A stretch of DNA of 64,000 nucleotides from Acidimicrobiaceae bacterium. GTDB taxonomy: Bacteria > Actinomycetota > Acidimicrobiia > Acidimicrobiales > RAAP-2. The DNA is taken from contig PLWZ01000067.1 in NCBI GenBank assembly GCA_003151235.1, positions 22,231 through 86,230 on the forward strand, written 5' to 3'. Position numbers and translations under genes: made by a program. Shown here piece after piece: positions 9,427 through 15,929 of this stretch (position 1 is the stretch's first letter; each line of letters opens with the position of its first letter). Under the pieces are notes generated by a model. That model was given only the letters and a program-made list of their open reading frames with translations, was not told where the DNA came from and searched no databases.

Positions 9427-10151
9427 TCGTGCTCGGCATCGAGTCGGCGACGGACTCGGTCGGCGCAGCGGTCGGCGATGGCGAGGTCCTCGGGGCAGCG
9501 TTCGCGGTGACCGGCCGCCGTCGGCATGCCGAGAACCTCGCGCCGGCGATCTCCGAGGTGTTGGCGCGCTCGGGGATCGGGCTCGAACGCGTCGAGGCGA
9601 TCGCGGTCGACGTCGGGCCGGGCCTGTTCACCGGGCTCCGGGTGGGGGTGGCGACCGCCAAGGGGTTGGCCCAGGGGCTCGGGATCGGCGTCCTCCCGCT
9701 GACGAGCCTCGAGATCCTGGCCGCGGCCGCGTTCGAGTCGGGATGGCAGGGGACCGTTGTCCCGGTGGTCGACGGTCGGCGGGCCGAGGTCTTCATCGGC
9801 CGGTATGCACGAGGGGGGGAGGGATGTGCCCCGGTCGAGCTGGCTGCACCGACGCGACACGCGCCAGAGGCGGTGGTCGACGAGGTGATCGGCGTGTGCG
9901 AAGAGCCCGTTCTCGTCTGCGGCGACGGGGCGCTCCGCTACCGGAGCCTGCTCGAACGTCCGGGCAGCGTCGTCGTGGCCGGCGACGCGCTTGGCGCGCC
10001 CGATCCGGCGGTTCTGGTTCGGCTGGCCCGGGCGCGCCTCGGCGCGGGGGTGCCACTGCTTGGCGCGACCGAGGTGCTGCCGGTTTACCTGCGCGACGCC
10101 GACGCGCGGATCAACTGGGTGCAGCGGGCCCCTGTCGGTGCGGGCGGGTGA
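9423..10151 (+). CDS. tsaB: tRNA t6A37 threonylcarbamoyladenosine synthesis protein TsaB
   Basis: Non-catalytic ASKHA-fold partner that forms a heterodimer with TsaD and supports t6A synthesis. The 242-residue protein begins MIVLGIESATDSVG, then shows the family helix HAENLAPAI and the conserved VDVGPGLFTGLRVGVATAKG. It lacks the metal-binding HxxxH of TsaD, as expected. The ATG overlaps the tsaE stop by 4 bp. Confidence 0.94.
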   Translation: MIVLGIESATDSVGAAVGDGEVLGAAFAVTGRRRHAENLAPAISEVLARSGIGLERVEAIAVDVGPGLFTGLRVGVATAKGLAQGLGIGVLPLTSLEILAAAAFESGWQGTVVPVVDGRRAEVFIGRYARGGEGCAPVELAAPTRHAPEAVVDEVIGVCEEPVLVCGDGALRYRSLLERPGSVVVAGDALGAPDPAVLVRLARARLGAGVPLLGATEVLPVYLRDADARINWVQRAPVGAGG

Positions 10152-10155
10152 GGTC

Positions 10156-10689
10156 GTGACCACCGCGCTGCCGGGCATCGAGATCCATACCATGCACCGG
10201 CGCGACCTGCGATCGGTGCTCGAGATCGAAAAGCGGGTGTTCCCGGAGCCGTGGAGCTCGACCATCTTCGGGTCGGAGCTGGCGCTGCGCCACGGCCGGT
10301 CGTACCGGGTCGCGAAGGCAGGCCGACACGTCGTCGGCTACCGCGGCCTCATGTTCAGCGGCGAGGAGGCCCACGTGACCACCCTCGCGGTTGCCCCCGA
10401 GTACCACCGCCGCGGGGTTGCGACGCTCCTCCTGCTCGACGCCGTCCGGACCACCGTCGAGTCGGGCGCCCTGCACCTCTCGTTGGAGGTCGCGTTCGGC
10501 AACCACGGAGCCCAGGCGCTCTACCGCCGGTTCGGGTTCAGCCCGGTCGGCATCCGGAAGGGCTACTACCAAATGACCGGCGAGGACGCGTACGTCATGT
10601 GGGCCTACGACCTCCCCTCGCCCGACTACGCAGGGCGGATCTCGGGCATCGAGGCCGAGCTCCGGAACCGGCCGGCCGTGTCGAAGTGA
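10156..10689 (+). CDS. rimI: Ribosomal protein S18-alanine N-acetyltransferase (RimI-like GNAT)
   Basis: GNAT-family N-acetyltransferase expected to acetylate protein N-termini, classically ribosomal S18. Motif A for acetyl-CoA binding is VAPEYHRRGVATLLLLDAV; the EVAFGNHGAQALYRRFGFSPVG stretch is written here only in part: ALYRRFGF is diagnostic of RimI. The GTG at 10156 gives 177 residues and follows the tsaB stop by 4 bp; the GTG at 10138, overlapping tsaB, is possible. Position between tsaB and tsaD supports the RimI assignment over a general GNAT. Confidence 0.9.
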   Translation: MTTALPGIEIHTMHRRDLRSVLEIEKRVFPEPWSSTIFGSELALRHGRSYRVAKAGRHVVGYRGLMFSGEEAHVTTLAVAPEYHRRGVATLLLLDAVRTTVESGALHLSLEVAFGNHGAQALYRRFGFSPVGIRKGYYQMTGEDAYVMWAYDLPSPDYAGRISGIEAELRNRPAVSK

Positions 10690-11687
10690 GGGTGCTCGGC
10701 ATCGAGACGTCGTGCGACGAGACGGCGGCGGCGGTGGTCGCGGACGGCCCGACGATCCTGTCCTCGGTGGTGTCGAGCCAGGTCGACCTCCATGCGCGCT
10801 ACGGCGGCGTGGTGCCCGAGCTGGCCGGCCGGGCCCACCTCGAGCTGCTGACGCCGGTGATCGCCGAGGCGCTCGAGCGGGCCGACGCGGACGGCACCCC
10901 GCCGGTCGACGCGGTCGCGGCCACCTGCGGGCCCGGGCTCGTCGGTTCGCTCCTGGTCGGCCTCAGCCACGGGAAGGCCCTGGCCATGGCCTGGGACGTC
11001 CCCTTCGTCGGGGTCAACCACCTCGAGGGCCACCTGTTCGCGTCGCTGCTCGACCACCCCGACCTCGAGTGGCCGCTCGTGGTGCTTCTCGTCTCGGGGG
11101 GCCACACGGTGCTCGTCCTCGTCGAGGGAGTGGGCCGCTACCGGCTGCTCGGGCAGACGGTCGACGACGCGGCGGGCGAGGCGTTCGACAAGGTGGCCCG
11201 GTTCCTCGGCCTCGGCTACCCCGGCGGCCCTGCGGTGGACCGGGAGGCCGTGCACGGGGACCCGGCCGCGTTCGCCTTCCCGCGGGCGATGCGCGACGAC
11301 GGCTACGACTTCTCGTTCTCGGGACTGAAGACGGCGGTCGTCCGCACGGTCGAAAAGACGCCGGAAGCGCCGACAGCGGATGTCGCGGCGTCCTTCCAAG
11401 AGGCGGTGATCGACGTGCTGGTCACCAAGGCGCGGCGCGCGGTGGCCGACACGGGGGCCCGTGGCCTGTGCCTCGCCGGGGGAGTGGCGGCGAACTCGCT
11501 GCTGCGGCGGCGGGTCGAAGCGTTCTGCGGGGCCGACGACGTCGCGGCGCTGGTGCCGAGCCTCGCCATGTGCACCGACAACGCGGCCATGGTCGCGGCG
11601 GCCGGGCAGTGGCGGCTGGCCAACGACGGCCCGAGCCCGCTCTCGCTCGGCGCCGACCCCAACCTGTTCTTCTCGTTCACCGGTTGA
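10686..11687 (+). CDS. tsaD: tRNA N6-adenosine threonylcarbamoyltransferase TsaD
   Basis: Catalytic subunit that transfers the threonylcarbamoyl group from TC-AMP to A37 of tRNA. The 333-residue protein starts VRVLGIETSCDETAAAVV, has the RYGGVVPELAGRAHLE segment, the metal-binding NHLEGHL motif, the VSGGHT loop and the FSGLKTAV region. The GTG at 10686 overlaps the rimI stop; upstream extension would only be an overlap with rimI. Length is normal for bacterial TsaD. Confidence 0.96.
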   Translation: MRVLGIETSCDETAAAVVADGPTILSSVVSSQVDLHARYGGVVPELAGRAHLELLTPVIAEALERADADGTPPVDAVAATCGPGLVGSLLVGLSHGKALAMAWDVPFVGVNHLEGHLFASLLDHPDLEWPLVVLLVSGGHTVLVLVEGVGRYRLLGQTVDDAAGEAFDKVARFLGLGYPGGPAVDREAVHGDPAAFAFPRAMRDDGYDFSFSGLKTAVVRTVEKTPEAPTADVAASFQEAVIDVLVTKARRAVADTGARGLCLAGGVAANSLLRRRVEAFCGADDVAALVPSLAMCTDNAAMVAAAGQWRLANDGPSPLSLGADPNLFFSFTG

Positions 11688-11722
11688 GCCGCTCTCGCCG
11701 ACCGCCGGTAGGGTCGACGGGG

Positions 11723-12328
11723 GTGGCAGACGGCCAGTTGCACAGAGAAGACCTGGATCCAGATCCCATCGTCCAGTTCGAGGCGTGGTTCGCCGAGGCG
11801 AAGGGTGCGGTGCGCCAGCCCGAGGCGATCACGCTCGCGACGGCGGATGCCCACGGGGTGCCCTCTGCGCGGATGGTGTTGCTGAAGGGTTTGGACGAGC
11901 GCGGCTTCGTCTTCTTCACCAACTACGAGAGCCGCAAGGGCGCAGAGCTGGCGGCCAACCCCCACGCCGCCCTGGTCGCCTACTGGGACCAGCTCAACCG
12001 CCAGGTCCGCGCCGAGGGGTCGGTCGAGCGGGTGAGCGAGGACGAGTCCGACCGGTACTTCGCCACCCGCCCGAGAGCGAGCCAGTTGGCCGCGTATGCC
12101 TCGCATCAGAGCGCCCCCCTGGCCGACCGGGCCGAGCTCGAACGGGCGGTGCGCTATCTCGAGACCGAGTACCTCGGACGTGCGGTACCTCGACCGGCTC
12201 ATTGGGGCGGCTACCGGCTGTCACCGCAGGTCATCGAGTTCTGGCAGCACCGGGAGAGCCGCCTGCACGACCGGTTCGCGTACACACGGGTGGAAGCCCG
12301 GTGGCGACTCGAACGATTGGGCCCGTGA
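11723..12328 (+). CDS. pdxH: Pyridoxamine/pyridoxine 5'-phosphate oxidase
   Basis: FMN-dependent oxidation of PNP/PMP to pyridoxal phosphate, the cofactor used by Alr upstream. The 201-residue protein shows the FMN-binding PSARMVLLKG and FFTNYESRKG, the central ASHQS segment, and the C-terminal substrate-binding block FWQHRESRLHDRF. The GTG at 11723 gives a normal-length product; there is a 35-bp gap after tsaD. The final residues RLERLGP are typical of the family. Confidence 0.95.
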   Translation: MADGQLHREDLDPDPIVQFEAWFAEAKGAVRQPEAITLATADAHGVPSARMVLLKGLDERGFVFFTNYESRKGAELAANPHAALVAYWDQLNRQVRAEGSVERVSEDESDRYFATRPRASQLAAYASHQSAPLADRAELERAVRYLETEYLGRAVPRPAHWGGYRLSPQVIEFWQHRESRLHDRFAYTRVEARWRLERLGP

Positions 12329-12515
12329 CCGGGCCCTGACATCCGGTGGGCACACCTGACGCAGGCGGTCGGTATCGGCGAGTCGGGACCCGCAGAGCCA
12401 CAAAAGCCCAGGTGAAGCGCCATCTTGGCCGACTTTGCGGTCCGACCCGTCGGCGAGATCCGCATAACGGGAACTGCATCCATGTAACTTGGTCCTCGAT
12501 CGGTACCCACCTGGG

Positions 12516-12596
12516 ACCGACGAAAAGGCAAACCCTTCGTGAGAAGGGGACGCAAAGCCACGGGACTCACAGAGTCAGCCGGGCTGCCGAATCGGT
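12516..12596 (+). ncRNA. Cyclic-di-GMP-I (GEMM) riboswitch aptamer
   Basis: The segment contains the GEMM class I consensus. P1 is formed by accga (12516-12520) and tcggt (12592-12596). Next come GGCAAACC (12527-12534), a six-pair hairpin cccttc/gaaggg with a GTGA GNRA tetraloop (12533-12548), the conserved GGGACGCAAAGCC (12547-12559), and a second arm ending GGGCTGCCG (12581-12589). Aligned to the V. cholerae Vc2 aptamer, G20 is kept (12527), A47 is kept (12554) and C92 is kept (12587). A G at position 20 favours c-di-GMP over cGAMP. It lies 66 bp before a secreted-protein gene in the same orientation. The rest of the 334-bp non-coding gap upstream (12329-12515) shows nothing I can name. Confidence 0.9.
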
Positions 12597-12660
12597 TGCT
12601 ACGCGCTGCTGGACCGATCTGAGGCGCCCCGGCTGCTCACGTGAGCGGACAGGGAGCGCC
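12591..12660 (+). promoter_or_regulatory. Putative riboswitch expression platform masking the ribosome-binding site
   Basis: Bases 12591-12596 (atcggt), which include the 3' strand of aptamer P1, can instead pair with accgat at 12613-12618, so the two folds exclude each other. Further on, ggcgc (12623-12627) can pair with gcgcc (12656-12660), enclosing a perfect gctcacgtgagc hairpin (12635-12646) and the likely Shine-Dalgarno agggag (12651-12656), six bases before the ATG at 12663. No U-rich terminator is present, so control is more likely at translation. The folds were found by eye. Confidence 0.5.
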
Positions 12661-12662
12661 AA

Positions 12663-13208
12663 ATGCGAGCGACGGGTCGGCGTCGTCAAGCTGTCGTCTG
12701 TGTAGTCGTTGCGCTGCTCGCAACGGGTGGAATCCTCACCACCGCCACGTCGGCAAACCCCGGGACCCGGACGGCGTTCGTGTCTGAGTTTCCTCACACC
12801 ACGCGGTTGTCCGCGGGATCGGTGCCCGCAGCAGCCACCGAGGCTCCCGTGGCCACCACCACGACGACCGTGCCCGTTGCCCCACCACCAGCTGCGCCGA
12901 GCGCTTCGCCCACGCCTTCGGCCGCGCCGGCTGTGTCTGTTGACCCCCCGGGGTACGGCTGTGCCGCTGCGTTGGCCTATCTGGCTGCGAACGCCAACCC
13001 CGAGTTCACCTTCGAGTGCCCGGGCTATGCCGACGGGAACGAGGCCATGACGTGTGTGAATCACACCCCGGAATGTGCAGGTGAGCACCTGATCGCGATC
13101 GCAGATCCGTGCCCGGCGGCGTACATGAACGAGGCCTACAACTCGAACAGTTGGTCCGACGCCGAGGGAACGTTCACGAGGCCGATCGATCCTTACGGCG
13201 AGTGTTGA
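12663..13208 (+). CDS. Secreted protein with Thr/Pro linker and six-cysteine C-terminal domain
   Basis: A 181-residue exported protein of unknown function. Residues 1-31 form a signal peptide (basic RRR, hydrophobic core, cleavage plausible after TSA). Residues about 52-95 are a low-complexity Ala/Thr/Pro linker containing ATTTTTV. Residues 97-181 form a compact domain with six cysteines (C100, C119, C131, C138, C150, C181), enough for three disulfides, and motifs GYGCAAALAYLA, FTFECPGYA, AYMNEA and RPIDPYGEC. There is no sorting signal or membrane anchor. The ATG has AGGGAG six bases upstream, and a c-di-GMP riboswitch lies in the leader, so expression should respond to that second messenger. 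A role at the cell surface is inference. Confidence 0.85.
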   Translation: MRATGRRRQAVVCVVVALLATGGILTTATSANPGTRTAFVSEFPHTTRLSAGSVPAAATEAPVATTTTTVPVAPPPAAPSASPTPSAAPAVSVDPPGYGCAAALAYLAANANPEFTFECPGYADGNEAMTCVNHTPECAGEHLIAIADPCPAAYMNEAYNSNSWSDAEGTFTRPIDPYGEC

Positions 13209-13260
13209 CGGGCACGGGAATGCGTTCCGGGGATCATCCGGGCCAAGGCCGCTCGCCGGG

Positions 13261-13791
13261 TTAACCCGGGAAGAGCAGGTCGGCCAGGCGTTCGCATAGG
13301 TCTCGGAGGAGGTCGGCTGTCGCCTCCATGACAGCCAACGGCCTTCCGATCGGGTCTGCGATGTCGTCGGCGTCCGAAGCCCCAAGCAGATCCCGTCGGG
13401 TCCTCCCCTCCGCTGCCTCGGCGAGCCATGTTTCGATCGAGATCCCGGGAGGCCTCGGACCGACTGCTTCGCCCCGGCGAACCAACTCTTTGAGAGTGAA
13501 GGTGTAGCCCCACGCGTTCGGCGCCCGGACCACGATCTCTCGCACGTGGTGGCGCTCCATGCAGAGCACCAGGTCGGCTGCTTCAATCGATTCGGTGTCG
13601 ACCGACTGACTTCGGTGCACACTCATATCGGGTCCGTCACGGGCCACCGTCGCCAGCGCGTCGGCATCCATCGGCTGGCCGCCGACCAGGATCCCGGCCG
13701 ACACGACCTCAACGTCGATGTGCCGTCGTTCCAGCAACCCGAGAAGGATCGCCTCCGCCATCGGGGAACGGCAGACGTTCGCTGTGCACAC
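13261..13791 (-). CDS. Low-molecular-weight protein tyrosine phosphatase
   Basis: Phosphatase of the LMW-PTP/Wzb family. The catalytic P-loop CTANVCRSP is at the very N-terminus, and the general acid region is DIADPIGRP. The product from the GTG at 13791 is 176 residues. That start leaves only Met before the catalytic cysteine, whereas family members have a beta strand (VLFV) there. In-frame codons upstream encode RVLFV but offer only a CTG (13815) as start, so the true N-terminus is uncertain. It converges on the secreted-protein gene, and the divergent sortase is next. Substrates could be cell-envelope tyrosine kinases, but none is in the window. Confidence 0.85.
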   Translation of the reverse strand: MCTANVCRSPMAEAILLGLLERRHIDVEVVSAGILVGGQPMDADALATVARDGPDMSVHRSQSVDTESIEAADLVLCMERHHVREIVVRAPNAWGYTFTLKELVRRGEAVGPRPPGISIETWLAEAAEGRTRRDLLGASDADDIADPIGRPLAVMEATADLLRDLCERLADLLFPG

Positions 13792-13867
13792 GAAGAGGAC
13801 CCTGATAGTGGGCAGCCTACCGACGCCTGACCAGGCGTTAGTCGTCGACGGAGACCAATCTCACCGC

Positions 13868-14812
13868 TCAGAAACTGGCCGGCAGCAGGGGGGAGATACT
13901 TTGGAAGAAGAAAAAGAGGAGAACGAGGAGGACCAGGGTTCCGACGAAGTACAGCCCGGCTGCCAACGCAACCCGGGGGCGACGGCGCCGGAGAGCCCAG
14001 ATCGCCGCGGCCACGCCCAGACAACCCGCCGCCCATCCAACCGCGCCCCACGTGCTCCCGCCGGTGCCCGCGAGCCGGCCGGCCGTTGCCGCGGTGGGCT
14101 TGCGGAGGTGGCTCGAGATCGGCTTGTGAATCGGAACGGGGGCGGGGGGACTGACCAGATCGGCCAGGACGACCAGGCGCTGCGAGGCGCTGTAGCGGGG
14201 GTTGCACGTGGTGAGGGTCAACGTCGGCGTTGGGGTCGGATCCAGCACCGCCACGTCGGTCGGGGGCACGACGGTGACGTCTGTCACCCGATACTCGAAA
14301 CGTCCCTGTGTCGTGGTGACGTAGATCGGGTCCCCCGCAGCGACCTGGTCGAGACTGTAGAAGGGATGCAAATACGTGGTGCGGTGCCCGGCGATGGCAG
14401 CGTTCCCGGGTTGCCCCGGGAGCGGGGTGCCGGCGTAGTGGCCGGGTCCGAGCATGAGATCACTGGTGCTCGTTCCTTCCACGACCACGAAGTTGGCCCC
14501 GATGGCCGGGATGTCGATGATCCCGATGGGCTGACCCTCGGCCGGCACGTCGCCCGGCACCGGGTATGTCACCCCCGAAATCGGTTGGGTTGTGGTGCTG
14601 CTCGACGACGGGATCGAAGTGGTCGACGAGTGTGCAGTCTTCGGGTGATGGGCCTGAGCCAGTTCCTGGTCAAACTGCCGGCGCAGCTGTTCTTGGTGCA
14701 AGCGCGTTGTGATCGACGTACCCCACAGCTGATACGCGACGAAGAGCAGGATCAGCGCGCCTGCGATGAGGAGAAAGGTCCCAACCAATCGGGCGCCTCT
14801 CCGCAGGGCCAT
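13868..14812 (-). CDS. Class E sortase
   Basis: Membrane transpeptidase that anchors proteins to the cell wall. The 314-residue form (ATG at 14812) has an N-terminal transmembrane helix (about 9-28), a Ser/Thr-rich stalk (60-80) and the sortase barrel. The catalytic triad is visible: H143 in AGHRTT, C203 in TLTTCNP and R212 in SASQRLVV. The class E TLxTCxP pattern fits. Unusually, residues 247-251 read LAGTG, followed by a hydrophobic helix (about 255-274) and RRRR, which is itself shaped like a sorting signal. A second hydrophobic helix (281-303) follows. An in-frame extension to 14902 exists but is basic and unlike a sortase start. Confidence 0.9.
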   Translation of the reverse strand: MALRRGARLVGTFLLIAGALILLFVAYQLWGTSITTRLHQEQLRRQFDQELAQAHHPKTAHSSTTSIPSSSSTTTQPISGVTYPVPGDVPAEGQPIGIIDIPAIGANFVVVEGTSTSDLMLGPGHYAGTPLPGQPGNAAIAGHRTTYLHPFYSLDQVAAGDPIYVTTTQGRFEYRVTDVTVVPPTDVAVLDPTPTPTLTLTTCNPRYSASQRLVVLADLVSPPAPVPIHKPISSHLRKPTAATAGRLAGTGGSTWGAVGWAAGCLGVAAAIWALRRRRPRVALAAGLYFVGTLVLLVLLFFFFQSISPLLPASF

Positions 14813-14896
14813 GGTGAATGGTAAACGGTCGGTGGCCAAACCCCCATCGCGTGGCCCGGCAGCCAGTCTTCGGTGATGCCCCAATCCACGCCGGGT

Positions 14897-14923
14897 TTGC
14901 ACGAAATGTGCCGGAGATAAGGT
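14897..14923 (+). promoter_or_regulatory. Candidate promoter for cysD-cysNC
   Basis: A TTGCAC hexamer (14897-14902) is followed after 15 bp by TAAGGT (14918-14923), which fits the actinobacterial TANNNT -10 form. The spacing is slightly short. It lies about 100 bp before cysD in the 214-bp divergent gap between the sortase and cysD genes. I saw no SAM or other riboswitch in this gap. Confidence 0.25.
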
Positions 14924-15026
14924 CTACGTCGGTGCATAAGCATGCCGAGCCCCGCGCGGTTGAGACCGGTTCGGTCACCTCGTTCGCAGACGACGGTGCT
15001 GCGGACGACCGCAGAGAGGCGATGCA

Positions 15027-15929
15027 GTGAGCCCGCTGACTCACTTGCAAGCGCTTGAGGGCGAGAGCATTCACATCCTGCGTGAAGCGGTTGCCGAGAG
15101 CGAACGTCCCGTCATGCTCTACTCGGTGGGCAAGGACAGTTCCGTCATGCTTCACCTCGCCGGGAAGGCGTTTTACCCGGGCCCGATCCCGTTCCCCCTA
15201 CTGCATGTCGACACCACTTGGAAGTTCCGAGACATGTACGTGTTCCGTGACAAGCGGGTGGCCGAACTCGGTGTCGATCTCGTGGTTTACCAGAACCCCG
15301 AGTGCCTCAAATTGGGGATCAATCCGTTCACACACGGCTCCGAGTTGCACACCGCCATGTGGAAGACCGAAGGTCTCAAACAGGCGCTCGACCTTTACGG
15401 TTTCGACGTCGCGTTCGGTGGAGCTCGGCGGGACGAAGAGACGTCTCGGGCCAAGGAACGCGTCTTTTCGATCCGGTCCCCCCAACATCGGTGGGACCCG
15501 AAGCAACAGCGGCCCGAGCTTTGGCGGCTTTACAACGCGCGGCGAAGTCCTGGTGAGACTGTCCGAGTGTTTCCCCTGTCGAACTGGACCGAGCTTGATG
15601 TATGGCAGTACATCCATCAAGAGGACATTCCGGTAGTTCCTCTTTACTTCGCGGCGAAACGACCCGTCGTAGAGCGCGGTGGCACCCTCATCCTCGTCGA
15701 CGACGACCGCATGCCACTCGAGGTTGGCGAAACTCCCACGTTGAGAACTGTCCGATTTCGAACCTTGGGCTGCTATCCGTTGACCGGGGCCATCGAGAGT
15801 GAGGCGAGGGATGTCCTGAGCATCATTGGCGAGATGATGCGCGCGACGAACTCCGAGCGCCAAGGTCGTGTCATCGACCATGACGCGAGCGGATCGATGG
15901 AGAAGAAGAAGCAAGAGGGGTACTTCTGA
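15027..15929 (+). CDS. cysD: Sulfate adenylyltransferase subunit 2
   Basis: Small subunit of heterodimeric ATP sulfurylase, which makes adenosine 5'-phosphosulfate (APS) from sulfate and ATP. The 300-residue protein has the PP-loop [43 protein letters not shown], and the [11 protein letters not shown] motif. The GTG at 15027 is preceded by AGAGAGG. The stop overlaps the cysNC start (TGATG). Codon third positions are less GC-biased than in flanking genes. No APS/PAPS or sulfite reductase gene is in the window. Confidence 0.95.
   Translation: MSPLTHLQALEGESIHILREAVAESERPVMLYSVGKDSSVMLHLAGKAFYPGPIPFPLLHVDTTWKFRDMYVFRDKRVAELGVDLVVYQNPECLKLGINPFTHGSELHTAMWKTEGLKQALDLYGFDVAFGGARRDEETSRAKERVFSIRSPQHRWDPKQQRPELWRLYNARRSPGETVRVFPLSNWTELDVWQYIHQEDIPVVPLYFAAKRPVVERGGTLILVDDDRMPLEVGETPTLRTVRFRTLGCYPLTGAIESEARDVLSIIGEMMRATNSERQGRVIDHDASGSMEKKKQEGYF

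Noticed and set aside
12346..12705. Open frame running through the riboswitch region
   Set aside because: The sequence is explained by a structured RNA; the frame has no ribosome-binding site and no family similarity.
14818..15030. 70-codon open frame before cysD
   Set aside because: It runs across the likely promoter and leader of cysD, ends over its start codon, and reads like random composition.
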